30,901 nt of DNA. Origin: a virus. The DNA is taken from the IMG/VR virus record IMGVR_UViG_3300009159_000213, positions 1-30,901 of that record; one strand, given 5' to 3'. The translations under genes and the position numbers were made by a program. The notes under the pieces were generated by a model. That model was not told where the DNA came from and made no database searches. It saw nothing but the letters and a program-made list of their open reading frames with translations. Shown here one piece after another: positions 1 through 9,122 of the stretch (positions are counted from its first letter, which is position 1; every line of letters begins with the position of its first letter).

Positions 1-840
1 AATTGGTTAAACACTTGGACAGTGTCTACCAGATACAAATTGGGAGATGTGGTTCGTTATGGTGGACAATTGTATGTTTGTAATTTAGGTCACACATCCA
101 ATAGTTCTGCAACCACATTAGGTGGTGGATTGGAAGCAGATCAAGGCAAGTGGGATTACTTACACAAAGGTGTTGAATACAAAACTGATTGGGCAGTATC
201 CACAAGATACAAAATAAATGATGTTGTGAAATCAGGTGGCAGTCTTTGGATCTGTACCACATTTCACGTTTCCACAACCACATTGGCAGCAGATGAAGCC
301 AATTGGGCAATATTCATTCCAGGTTTAGAATTTGAAGACAGTTGGAGTTCAGTTACCAATTATAATGTGGGAGATTTTGTAACTTATGGAGGTTACAGTT
401 ATGTGGCTTCTACCAACAACACCAATAAAAATCCTTTCACATATTCAGGAGTTGATTGGCAATTATTCATCACAGGATTCAATCTAAGAGGAGACTACAA
501 CGGAGCCACTGCTTACAAAACAGGAGATGTGGTGCGTTTGGGTGGATTTACTTATATTGCAGTGGCAGATACCACAGGCAACAGACCACCTAATTTAACT
601 TATTGGAACAAATTAAATGAAGGCATCTATTGGAAAGGTGCTTGGACCAATGCCACTTATTACGACAAAGGTGATGTGGTACGAGGTATTATCAATACCA
701 CTGACAGTTATATTTGTATTCAACAACACACTTCAAATAATACAGGACCAACTGAGATTAATAAACCAGATGCTGCACCAGGACCTTATGTAAATCCAGG
801 ACCATACTGGCAATTGTTATCAGGCGGAGCAGAAAACAAT
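1..840 (+). repeat. Five tandem carbohydrate-binding-like protein repeats
   Basis: Five imperfect repeats of about 50 residues follow the pattern W-x4-6-Y-x2-GD-V/F-V-x2-G-G-x2-Y-x-C/A ... W. Examples are YKLGDVVRYGG, YKINDVVKSGG, YNVGDFVTYGG, YKTGDVVRLGG and YYDKGDVVRG. The spacing and the W/Y/GDVV core resemble the chitin-binding type 3 (CBM5/12) fold. That is a resemblance by eye only. The first repeat is cut by the window edge, so the full number is unknown. Confidence 0.7.
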
Positions 841-3800
841 GCACTGACCACTCAGGGAGATTTATTAATATACGGTCCATCAGGTCCAGTGAGATTACCT
901 ATCGGTGATCCAGGTCAAGTGTTGGCAGTGAACACAGCAGGCACATTACCAGAATGGAAATACTTTGGTAAAATAGACAACATTTGGTATGTGTCCACTT
1001 CAGGAGTTGATGAACCTGCACCAGGTTATGGACAAACATTAGACAAACCTTGGAGATCTGTGAGATATGCCAATCAACAAGTGGAAAGAGGAGCGTTATA
1101 TCCCAATGCTAGAAATTTATTATTGAGAAACAAAGCATTCATTCAAAGAGAAATTGTGGCTTGGTTGAATGCGACCTACACAGTCACTTGCACCAATACC
1201 ACAACTGGCACTGATTTGATCACCTGCAGCAGCAACACTGTTTTGAGATCAGGCATGGCTGTGAGATTCACTGGCACCACATTTGGCAATATCAACACGG
1301 GACAAACTTATTATGTATTAGCCGCAGGATTAACTGCAACAAAATTCAAAGTGAGCACATCAGTGGGCGGCACAGCAGTGCCTTTAAACACAGCTTCAGG
1401 CACAATGACTGTGGCGTTGTATTACAATACCACTTCAACTCAAAGAGATATGGGTCAAGTGACTGATGCTATATTATGGGATTTAGGTCATGGCGGCAAT
1501 GAAAGAACAAGATTAGCAGCATTGGAATATTTGACTTCTTCTTCACCAGTGTTGGGTGGTGGTGCTGGAGTATCTGTTGAATCTGTGGCAGCATTGAACA
1601 GATCATTGGTGATTATAGACTCTGTGATATCCAACGATGTAGGATACACTCCATCTCAAGGAGTTGTACTTCAAGTGGTTGATGCCACTGTATTGGAAGA
1701 ATCCACAGCACAAACACAGATTGAAAATTTAATGCAAATCGTTACAGATGCTATCACAGCAGGAGTGGACGATGATGTGCCATCAGAAATCATTGCCAGC
1801 AATACTGTTCTGGTAAAAACTGGTATGTATGAAGAAGTATTACCTATTAGAGTAAGAAAAAATACAGCCATAGTGGGAGATGAATTAAGATCAACCAATA
1901 TCAGACCAGCTGGCATCACCACTCCAGCCGGAACCACAGGCTATTGTTTAACAGGATTACAAAGAATGTACAACATCATTGATGATATTGTATTAAACAC
2001 CACAGTGACTCCCACACCTGGTGGAGGAGTGCTCACAGTGAGTGGTTATGGATTAACTGCTTTGACAGGTGGAGTATTCACAGGATCGTATACTAATATA
2101 TCAATTACAGGTGGAGCAGGATCGTCAGCCACATTTAACGTGATTGTGGATGCATCAAACTTTATCACTTCAGTACTGGTGAATACCACAGGTTCAGGAT
2201 ATGTGGTAGGCAACACATTAACTTTCCCAGGTAATTCTTTTGGAGCAGGCAGCTCTGCTAAAACATTCACTGTTGCCAGTGTATCTGCAGGCAACACACA
2301 AAGTCAAAACCAAGCAGGACCAGCAGGTTCAGCACCAGCAGCTTCAGCTGCAGCTTCTATTGCCACAGACATTTACAGTTACATCAATTACAGAATTAAT
2401 GCTGCAGGCAGTTTGCCAGCCACATCAGGCAGCAACACACCAGAGACTGCCATAGGTTACACAGATGCTGTGTTGAGAATCAATGCCAATATTGAATTTA
2501 TTGTGGCAGAAGTGGTGGCTTGGATACAAAAAACATGGCCAAATTACAATTTTACCACTGCATTGCAAGATCATTGTAAATCAGACAATAGAGAATTATT
2601 GCAAGGCATAATGGAAGATTTAATATACACTGGCAATTATAAATCATTGATTGCTGCTGAATGCTATGTGAATTCAGTGCTGGGTTCTGAAACGCAAAAC
2701 ATGTTCTTATTGAGAAATGCCACTGGTTTAAGAAATTGTACTTTACAAGGATTGTCTGGAACACTGGGTGCTCTTAATGCTTATGGCACACGCAGACCAT
2801 CAGCAGGTGCTTATGCTTCATTGGATCCAGGTTGGGGACCAACCCACGAAGAAGTTTGGATTTCTTCTAGATCACCTTATGTACAGAACGTGAGTACATT
2901 TGGTAATGGATGTATAGGATTAAAAGTGGATGGAAATTTACACAATGGTGGAAATGATTCCATCGTGGCCAACGATTTCACACATCTTATATCTGACGGT
3001 ATTGGAGCATGGGTGACTAATTTGGGCAGAGCTGAGTTGGTTTCTATATTCAGTTACTACTGTCACATTGGATATTTGGCTGAAAATGGAGGAAAAATTC
3101 GTGCTACCAATGGTAACAACTCATATGGATTGTATGGTTCAGTGTCAGAAGGTATGGACGTTACAGAAACTCCAATCACTGCCACAGTGGACAATCAAAG
3201 CACAGATGCCACAGTGGCCAATGTGTTCACTGATGGAAGCAGAATATTAGCATTAGAATACAGCAATGCAGGTGTAAATTATTCCAACGCAACCATTGAC
3301 ATCATTGGTGATGGATTTGGTGACATATTAACTCCAGTTTATAAAAACGGAGCATTGGAAGAAGTTAGATTATTAGAAACAGTGACATCCCCAGAAAGCA
3401 ACTTTGGTGGAGATGGCTATGTTCAATCAAGCAACGTGGCACAGAGTGGTACTCCTACTCAAATAACAATTTCCAACACAGACAGCAACAACAGTGCTGC
3501 TTTGATAGGAATGGCTGTTTATGTCACTGAAGGATTGGGTGCAGGTCAATACGGTTACATTGTGAGTTTCAATGCAGGTAGTAAATTAGCCAAAGTAGCC
3601 AAAGATTCATTCGACACATTAACAGTGACAGCTGCCACAGCTGCCACAGATTTATTCACAGTGGCCAGCACCAAAACATTGTATGTGAATCAACCCATCA
3701 TGTTCAGTGGCACAGCAGTGGGTGGTGTGAACGTTTCGGCCACCAACGTGACCATATATTACATAAAAACTATTCCTAATTCAACACAATTTACTATTTC

Positions 3801-6345
3801 CACTGCACAAGGTGGAGCAACATTTGATGTGGCCAGCAATGACACAGGCAGCATGACATTGCATGCAGCAGGTTGGGATCATTTGACTCCAAGAGTATGC
3901 ACTGTCACAGAAGCATCAGATCTTATCACCACTGACAACACATCAGGATTAGCAGCCAACATGGCTGTTATATTCACAGGCACCACATTTGGTGGCATTC
4001 AAAACAACACTGTTTATTATGTGATTTCTTCAGGATTTACCACTACAAAATTTAAAGTGAGTGCAAGTTTATCAGGACCAGCCGTGGATCTTTCTGCTGC
4101 CACAGGATCAATGACCGTAGTTCCTTGCGAATCGGTGTTGGATGGTACCACAAAATATTCCGTAGAACCAAGATTAATCATGTCGGCTCCCAGCACAAGA
4201 ACAGCAACAGCAGTTTCTTTTGCTCCTGCAACATCAGCCACTTATACCAAAGCATTATCCAGCTCAAGAACAGACTTTTTGATCACTACATCTTCTTATG
4301 ATGCATTTTCTCCAGCATTATCTGTGGGAGATGGAGTATATGTAAACACTGTGAACACATTAAGTTCTGTGGCAGTGACAGGAGCTGCTGGACAATTTTC
4401 ATGCACCAGCACATTATTGTATAAGGGAATGTCTGTGACTGCATCAGGCACTTTGGCCAACACAAACACATTAACTGGTGTATCTATCACAGGCACAGCA
4501 GGACAATTTTCATGCTCAGCTGCATCATTCACATTGGCAGTAGGACAATATATAACATTGAGCGGCACAGCACCAGCTGGAGGAGCTCAAGGCAGTATCA
4601 CTGGATATACCAATCCCACCACTTACAAAATCAGTGCTACTAACGGATCAACCACATTCACATTGCAAACAGTGGCCAACGCACCGATTGTGACCGCTGT
4701 AGGAACACCTACCACATTGACTTACAATGTGAGCTCTATTGCAGCTTACACTAGTCCGACCACTTATTATATCATTGCCACCAACGGCAGCACTACATTT
4801 ACACTATCAACTTCTGCAGGTGGTTCAGCTGTTGTGACTGCTGCAGGAACACCCACAGGTTTAACTTTTGTTGTGGACAGTTTCATTAATCAAGACACTA
4901 AAATTTCTTCAATCACTAGAAATTATATCACATTATCTACCATTTCTTACACAAGAATTATATTGAGTGCCGGTCCAGATCTTGATTCAACAGCAGCAGT
5001 GGTTAATGGTGACAACAATATCACAGTGACCTTTGCAGGTGTTCGAGCTAGAACTAGAGCAGTAGTAACAACTAATAAAATTTCTTCCGTTAGAATATTA
5101 GAACCAGGATCAAGTTATTCAAGTGTGCCTACCATGACCATAGTAGATCCTAGCAACTCTGTGGACGCACCATATGAAACTTTCATTGGCAATGGGGTGT
5201 TGGGTCAACCCACATGGACCAACAGAGGATCATCATATGTGACTGCTAGTTGTTTGATCACTGAAGATGGTTCACAAAAAACTGTGAGCGGAGTTACCAA
5301 AGCATCACCTGCAGTGGTTACCACAACCTCAGCACATGGTTATGCTGATGCGACCAAAGTGACATTCACAGGTCTGGCTGGCATGAACGAATTGAACACT
5401 GGTATTTGGTACTATACCAAATCCACAGGAGCCAACACATTTGAATTATATGTGAATGCAGCATTGACCACTCCACTGGACACTACAAATTTCCAAACAT
5501 TCAATCTTGGAGGCACTCCAAGAGTCACATCATTTGGTGGATACCGAGACAGCAAACAAAATGGAAAATTCATCAAAGTGGAAGGATTATCAGAAATTCC
5601 ACAGGCAGGAGCCAATGTACAATTCAGTCACTTGCCAACCACTTATTACAAACTGGTAAGTGTGCAATCACTATTGGGCACTCAATATCCTTACTCAGCA
5701 TTGTTGCAATTGAGTCCAGAAGTGAGTGTGAGCGATGCTGCAGCACATGGCACAGCAGTCACAATTAAAATAAGATATTCACAAGTGCGTTTAACAGGTC
5801 ACGACTTCTTGGACATTGGAACTGGTGGAAAAGCCACAACCAACTATCCTGGATTGCCTAGTCAAGAACCAGATTCAGACAATGAAACTGTGGAGAGTGG
5901 TGGTGGACGTGTGTTCTTTACCAGCACAGATCAAGACGGTAACTTCCGAGTGGGAGATTTATTCTCAGTAGAACAGGCCACTGGTATAGCCACTTTGAAC
6001 GCAGATGCATTTAATATTTCGGGACTACAAGAACTTCAGTTGGGGGATTTAACATTGGGAGGCACCAGTGCTTCTATCAATGAGTTTTCCACAGATGGAA
6101 CCATGTCGGCCAATAGCGATAGTATTGTACCGACACAGAGAGCAATCAGAACTTACATCGCCAGCCAAATTGGCGGTGGTGCAAGCTCATTAAACGTTAA
6201 CTTGCTTACTGCTGGATTGATTCAAATATCTGGAAATACTATCACAACAACAACTGGAGTAGGAATAACTATAAGTGCCGTGGTGAACTTTACTGGTGGA
6301 ATCAGTGGAGCTCCTGTGGCAATGAGTTACTTTGTACAAAGTTAA
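1..6345 (+). CDS. Giant tail-fibre/virion protein, 5'-truncated
   Basis: The frame is open to the left edge, and its first residues (NWLNTW) fit the W-x-x-S-x-x-Y repeat that follows, so the GTG at 22 is probably internal and the gene begins outside the window. Domains in order: five carbohydrate-binding-like repeats (nt 1-840); a GDLLIYG...W linker typical of phage fibres (about 856-960); an alpha-helical NKAFIQREIVAWL/RDMG...GGN segment (about 1125-1530); and a right-handed beta-helix region (about 1800-3150) with the SRSPYVQNV, NDFTHLISDGIGAW and NGNNSYGLYG motifs that are strongly conserved in marine T4-like fibres. Beta-rich Ser/Thr/Gly repeats follow (3600-5050). The C-terminus carries VPTQRAIRTYI, a fibre motif. 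The role is host recognition or peripheral baseplate structure. It shares modules with the 2334-aa protein at 15690. The fibre assignment is firm; the exact position in the virion is not. Confidence 0.85.
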   Translation, partial: NWLNTWTVSTRYKLGDVVRYGGQLYVCNLGHTSNSSATTLGGGLEADQGKWDYLHKGVEYKTDWAVSTRYKINDVVKSGGSLWICTTFHVSTTTLAADEANWAIFIPGLEFEDSWSSVTNYNVGDFVTYGGYSYVASTNNTNKNPFTYSGVDWQLFITGFNLRGDYNGATAYKTGDVVRLGGFTYIAVADTTGNRPPNLTYWNKLNEGIYWKGAWTNATYYDKGDVVRGIINTTDSYICIQQHTSNNTGPTEINKPDAAPGPYVNPGPYWQLLSGGAENNALTTQGDLLIYGPSGPVRLPIGDPGQVLAVNTAGTLPEWKYFGKIDNIWYVSTSGVDEPAPGYGQTLDKPWRSVRYANQQVERGALYPNARNLLLRNKAFIQREIVAWLNATYTVTCTNTTTGTDLITCSSNTVLRSGMAVRFTGTTFGNINTGQTYYVLAAGLTATKFKVSTSVGGTAVPLNTASGTMTVALYYNTTSTQRDMGQVTDAILWDLGHGGNERTRLAALEYLTSSSPVLGGGAGVSVESVAALNRSLVIIDSVISNDVGYTPSQGVVLQVVDATVLEESTAQTQIENLMQIVTDAITAGVDDDVPSEIIASNTVLVKTGMYEEVLPIRVRKNTAIVGDELRSTNIRPAGITTPAGTTGYCLTGLQRMYNIIDDIVLNTTVTPTPGGGVLTVSGYGLTALTGGVFTGSYTNISITGGAGSSATFNVIVDASNFITSVLVNTTGSGYVVGNTLTFPGNSFGAGSSAKTFTVASVSAGNTQSQNQAGPAGSAPAASAAASIATDIYSYINYRINAAGSLPATSGSNTPETAIGYTDAVLRINANIEFIVAEVVAWIQKTWPNYNFTTALQDHCKSDNRELLQGIMEDLIYTGNYKSLIAAECYVNSVLGSETQNMFLLRNATGLRNCTLQGLSGTLGALNAYGTRRPSAGAYASLDPGWGPTHEEVWISSRSPYVQNVSTFGNGCIGLKVDGNLHNGGNDSIVANDFTHLISDGIGAWVTNLGRAELVSIFSYYCHIGYLAENGGKIRATNGNNSYGLYGSVSEGMDVTETPITATVDNQSTDATVANVFTDGSRILALEYSNAGVNYSNATIDIIGDGFGDILTPVYKNGALEEVRLLETVTSPESNFGGDGYVQSSNVAQSGTPTQITISNTDSNNSAALIGMAVYVTEGLGAGQYGYIVSFNAGSKLAKVAKDSFDTLTVTAATAATDLFTVASTKTLYVNQPIMFSGTAVGGVNVSATNVTIYYIKTIPNSTQFTISTAQGGATFDVASNDTGSMTLHAAGWDHLTPRVCTVTEASDLITTDNTSGLAANMAVIFTGTTFGGIQNNTVYYVISSGFTTTKFKVSASLSGPAVDLSAATGSMTVVPCESVLDGTTKYSVEPRLIMSAPSTRTATAVSFAPATSATYTKALSSSRTDFLITTSSYDAFSPALSVGDGVYVNTVNTLSSVAVTGAAGQFSCTSTLLYKGMSVTASGTLANTNTLTGVSITGTAGQFSCSAASFTLAVGQYITLSGTAPAGGAQGSITGYTNPTTYKISATNGSTTFTLQTVANAPIVTAVGTPTTLTYNVSSIAAYTSPTTYYIIATNGSTTFTLSTSAGGSAVVTAAGTPTGLTFVVDSFINQDTKISSITRNYITLSTISYTRIILSAGPDLDSTAAVVNGDNNITVTFAGVRARTRAVVTTNKISSVRILEPGSSYSSVPTMTIVDPSNSVDAPYETFIGNGVLGQPTWTNRGSSYVTASCLITEDGSQKTVSGVTKASPAVVTTTSAHGYADATKVTFTGLAGMNELNTGIWYYTKSTGANTFELYVNAALTTPLDTTNFQTFNLGGTPRVTSFGGYRDSKQNGKFIKVEGLSEIPQAGANVQFSHLPTTYYKLVSVQSLLGTQYPYSALLQLSPEVSVSDAAAHGTAVTIKIRYSQVRLTGHDFLDIGTGGKATTNYPGLPSQEPDSDNETVESGGGRVFFTSTDQDGNFRVGDLFSVEQATGIATLNADAFNISGLQELQLGDLTLGGTSASINEFSTDGTMSANSDSIVPTQRAIRTYIASQIGGGASSLNVNLLTAGLIQISGNTITTTTGVGITISAVVNFTGGISGAPVAMSYFVQS

Positions 6346-6361
6346 AAAAGGAGAATAAAAT

Positions 6362-6682
6362 ATGGCAACAGGAAGATTAGGAACCGTTACTTTAGCAACA
6401 GGTACTAATGCTACTGTCTACACATGTCCCGCTGACACTTTTTCAGTGGTATCTGTGAATTTCTGCAATAGAAGCAATCAAGCACAAGCGTTTAGATTGG
6501 CTATAGCAGATGCCGCTACACCAACCACTTCAGAATACGTTGAATACGATGCTGAAGTACTTGCCAAAGGAGTTTTGGAAAGAACTGGATTGGTACTAGC
6601 AGCAGGACAGAAGATAGTAGCTTATGCTTCAGCAGCAGGAGCTAGTGTGGTTGTTTATGGTATTGAAACATCAACACTGTAA
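6362..6682 (+). CDS. Small virion/fibre-associated protein, 106 aa
   Basis: A 106-residue protein, rich in Ala, Thr and Val, with no signal peptide or membrane segment. It begins MATGRLGTVTL and has an alternating hydrophobic pattern suggesting a beta-sandwich; the segment FRLAIADAATPTTSEYVEYD is typical of small proteins found beside marine T4-like fibre genes. A strong Shine-Dalgarno (AAGGAG, 6348-6353) sits 8 bases before the ATG, and the gap to the giant fibre gene is 16 bases, so the two are almost certainly co-transcribed. I infer a structural or fibre-tip role from position; no catalytic motif is visible. Confidence 0.7.
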   Translation: MATGRLGTVTLATGTNATVYTCPADTFSVVSVNFCNRSNQAQAFRLAIADAATPTTSEYVEYDAEVLAKGVLERTGLVLAAGQKIVAYASAAGASVVVYGIETSTL

Positions 6683-6697
6683 ACAATTGGGTATTAG

Positions 6698-6721
6698 CAT
6701 AAATAGTAGTAAATAAAAGGA
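6698..6721 (+). promoter_or_regulatory. Late-promoter-like CATAAATA plus RBS
   Basis: CATAAATA at 6698-6705 matches the T4 late promoter TATAAATA at 7 of 8 positions. A second partial copy, GTAAATA, follows at 6709-6715, and an AAAGGA ribosome site at 6716-6721 precedes the ATG at 6729. TATTAGCA directly precedes the first element (6692-6699), the same octamer that follows the TAAATA elements near 14604 and 15044. Confidence 0.5.
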
Positions 6722-6728
6722 TAAACAA

Positions 6729-7061
6729 ATGGGACGATATATATCAACAACTGGTACAGCCGGTGTAACGACTAGATCAGTATCAACAACCTACAGTGCC
6801 TTGGTCAATGACAGAATATTGGCTACCAGTGCTTCAGGTGCATTTACCATTACATTACCCACAGTCGCAAGTTTATTTGATAACGACACAATTCAAATTA
6901 TTGACGTGGGAAATGTTGCCAGCACAAATAACATCACAGTGCAAAATAATGGTGCAAAAATAAATGGAGTGCTTGATACTTTGGTAATTGACTTGAACGG
7001 ATCGATTACTACTCTAATTTATACTGGTGCAACTTATGGTTGGATCGTTGGTTCTGTATAA
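6729..7061 (+). CDS. Small fibre-domain protein, 110 aa
   Basis: A 110-residue free-standing copy of a domain often seen at the C-terminus of phage fibres. Visible landmarks are NDRILATSASGAFTITLP (residues about 27-44), the DTIQIIDVG strand, NNITVQNNGAKINGV, and a terminal LIYTGATYGWIVG. The pattern predicts a compact beta-structured trimerising or receptor-contact domain. The start is supported by AAAGGA at 6716-6721 and by a late-promoter-like element just upstream. It lies between fibre genes and is presumably expressed with them late in infection. The domain type is recognised from its motifs; the precise virion location is inferred. Confidence 0.75.
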   Translation: MGRYISTTGTAGVTTRSVSTTYSALVNDRILATSASGAFTITLPTVASLFDNDTIQIIDVGNVASTNNITVQNNGAKINGVLDTLVIDLNGSITTLIYTGATYGWIVGSV

Positions 7062-7107
7062 TTTTTATTATACGCAGTCAACAACATAAAACGGAAAGTA
7101 AACAGGT

Positions 7108-8082
7108 ATGCCGACAAATTTAAGAAACTTATTAGCATCCAAACAGGATTCCTTTGCGGCTTCACCTGAAGAAAATATCGAATCAGGTAGAATTTGGTTG
7201 TATTATCCTGGAGCAGGTTATGATAAATTTCCAGGAGGATTTTGTTTCAAACCTTGCGTGGCTGGAACTGCCACTGTGGAAGTTTGGGGTGCAGGCGGAT
7301 CTGGTGCTCAAATGTGTTGTTGCGGATACGGACTGCCAGGTAATCCTGGAGCTTATTCCAAAAGAAAAATTATATTAACTGCCTGCGGATATCTCACAGG
7401 TAACACAGGATATTCTTGCGGTGGTGCTGATGCTTTGTGTGACAGAGGTTGTGGCGAATCCAGTGGTATCACATGGTATGAACAAGGAACCACATGTTGT
7501 GGTTGTATTTGTGCTCAAGGTGGCAAAGGCGGAATCAGCTATTGTTCCACAGGCACATCAGGATATTGTTGTTTTGCAGGAAACGGATTTTGTGCTACCA
7601 AAACGAACAACGACAACTGCGGAATTATTTGTAACTACTGTCCAGGCATGTGGCAAGCCACTGCATACGGTGGATCAACCAATTGTCCAGGAGGATTCAG
7701 TAGAGTGAGTTTCTTTGGCTGTCAATTGTGTCCTTGCTACACCACTCAACACGTGAGAGGCCCTTCAGGTCAGATCAGTCAACAAGGAGTGGAAGTTTCA
7801 TTTGTAGGTATAGACGGATCAGGAGCATCCAACTGGTCGGGTCAAGGACGTCATGAAATGTTGGCAGCATTGTCAGCAACTACAAGATGGCCACAGATGG
7901 GTCACATGTTCTCCACTTGTTGGGGATTTTCAGGTGGTTGCGGATGTTATCAAAACGATGGATGTAAACATTATTATCCAGCAGGATGGCCAGGTTTGGC
8001 TCCTTATCCTTGCCCAGGAGTTAGAGACCATGCCAGCAGAGGTGGACATGGAGCAGTTAGAATTAAATTTGTGAGATCATAA
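7108..8082 (+). CDS. Cysteine-rich glycine-rich virion protein, paralogue 1
   Basis: 324 residues with 29 cysteines by hand count (about 9%), extreme for a phage protein. The N-terminus (LLASKQDSF, then NIESGRIW) is shared with the next two genes. The core VEVWGAGGSGAQMCCCG...GNPGAYSKR and the terminal RGGHGAVRIKF match the scaffold of glycine-rich phage fibre domains (GAGGGG ... GGyak ... GGxGxVrI), with Cys inserted at many positions: MCCC, CCGCIC, YCC, CGIICNYC, GCGCY, YPCPGVRDH. There is no signal peptide or membrane segment. The likely role is an exposed adhesin or tip protein stabilised by disulfides or bound metal. The glycine-rich scaffold is my reading of the sequence; the Cys function is inference. 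Confidence 0.7.
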   Translation: MPTNLRNLLASKQDSFAASPEENIESGRIWLYYPGAGYDKFPGGFCFKPCVAGTATVEVWGAGGSGAQMCCCGYGLPGNPGAYSKRKIILTACGYLTGNTGYSCGGADALCDRGCGESSGITWYEQGTTCCGCICAQGGKGGISYCSTGTSGYCCFAGNGFCATKTNNDNCGIICNYCPGMWQATAYGGSTNCPGGFSRVSFFGCQLCPCYTTQHVRGPSGQISQQGVEVSFVGIDGSGASNWSGQGRHEMLAALSATTRWPQMGHMFSTCWGFSGGCGCYQNDGCKHYYPAGWPGLAPYPCPGVRDHASRGGHGAVRIKFVRS

Positions 8083-8084
8083 TT

Positions 8085-9119
8085 ATGCCAGTTAGTTTAA
8101 CCACATTATTAAAAACCAAACAAGATTTCTTAGTATCAGGAATAGAAACCAATTTGGAAAAAGGTAGAATTTGGACCTATACTCCGGGTTCTGGAAGCGT
8201 AGGACATAATTTTCAATGTCACGTGTGCTGGATAGCACCGGGCACAGGCACAGCTCAGATTGAAATTTGGGGTGCAGGTGGATCTGGAGCAAAAATGTGT
8301 TGCTGCGGATTTGGAACACCAGGTAATCCAGGTTCTTATGTGAGCAAAACCATTGCTGTTACCTCAGGTTGTATTGTGTGTGGTGTGGTGGGATTGTCTT
8401 GTGGTAACTCAGACGATATATGTTTCAGAGGCAGATCAGACCCCACTCTAGTATGTTGGTTTGGAAGCAGCACCAATGGATGTATGTGTGCAGAAGGTGG
8501 CGTGGGCGGAATGAGTTTCTGTTCTAGCACTCCTTCCATGTACTGCTGTTTCACTGCCAACTGTTTCTGTACCACAAAGACAGGCAATGAAAACTGCGGA
8601 ACTATTTGTAATTTCAGAGGTTGTTCATGTGCTACTTGGAGCTGTTATGAAGCAGTGGGATTTGCTGGAATCGGCACAGTACCTGCGGCAGACAGCACTT
8701 GTGTTTGCAAAATCAATGGCGGTATCAGCTGTGTGTTGGCTCACGGATGTTATCCTATGTGTCATTGTGCTTACATCTATGTGTTGAGAACACCTCCAAA
8801 ATTCTTTGCAGATTGTGGAGCTTACATTTATTATACCACTGACAACGATAACGGAGTTTACAACTGGTCAGGTGCTACCATGGCCGGATATATTCATACA
8901 TTGGGACTAGCAGGTAAAAATGCTGCTCATGGTATGCACTATTCAGCTTGTTGGACTGGAAATAGATATTGCGGATGTTACAACATGAACGGTTGTATAC
9001 CATTTGCTCCTCCAGGTTTTCCAGGAACACCTCCACATCCATGTCCAGATGTGAGAGATCACGCATATCGTGGCGGACACGGACTGATTAGGATTAAATA
9101 CACAGGAACAGGAATATAA
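8085..9119 (+). CDS. Cysteine-rich glycine-rich virion protein, paralogue 2
   Basis: 344 residues with 34 cysteines by hand count (about 10%), the longest and most Cys-rich of the trio. The start lies 2 bases after the previous stop, so translation is probably coupled. It keeps IEIWGAGGSGAKMCCCG, GNPGSYVSKTI, CMCAEGG, YCCFTANCFC, NCGTICNF, CGCYNMNGC and CPDVRDHAYRGGHGLIRIKY. Compared with its neighbours it carries an extra Cys-rich stretch around residues 195-245 (CVCK, CYPMCHC) and a more variable segment around 235-275, where a receptor-contact loop could lie. I infer a tail-fibre or adhesin role like that of its paralogues. Confidence 0.7.
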   Translation: MPVSLTTLLKTKQDFLVSGIETNLEKGRIWTYTPGSGSVGHNFQCHVCWIAPGTGTAQIEIWGAGGSGAKMCCCGFGTPGNPGSYVSKTIAVTSGCIVCGVVGLSCGNSDDICFRGRSDPTLVCWFGSSTNGCMCAEGGVGGMSFCSSTPSMYCCFTANCFCTTKTGNENCGTICNFRGCSCATWSCYEAVGFAGIGTVPAADSTCVCKINGGISCVLAHGCYPMCHCAYIYVLRTPPKFFADCGAYIYYTTDNDNGVYNWSGATMAGYIHTLGLAGKNAAHGMHYSACWTGNRYCGCYNMNGCIPFAPPGFPGTPPHPCPDVRDHAYRGGHGLIRIKYTGTGI

Positions 9120-9122
9120 ATT

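Noticed and set aside
22-24. GTG at 22 as the true start of the first gene.
   Set aside because: The frame is open to base 1 and the upstream residues continue the repeat pattern (W before S-T-R-Y), so the gene is truncated by the window.
4017-4568. Open frames on the minus strand inside the first giant fibre gene.
   Set aside because: They arise from the Ser/Thr/Ala-rich repeat codons of the sense gene; there is no RBS and no recognisable motif.
7154-7708. Alternative plus-strand frames inside the Cys-rich paralogues.
   Set aside because: TGT/TGC/GGA-rich coding keeps other frames open by composition. The chosen frame is conserved across the three paralogues and the shadows are not.
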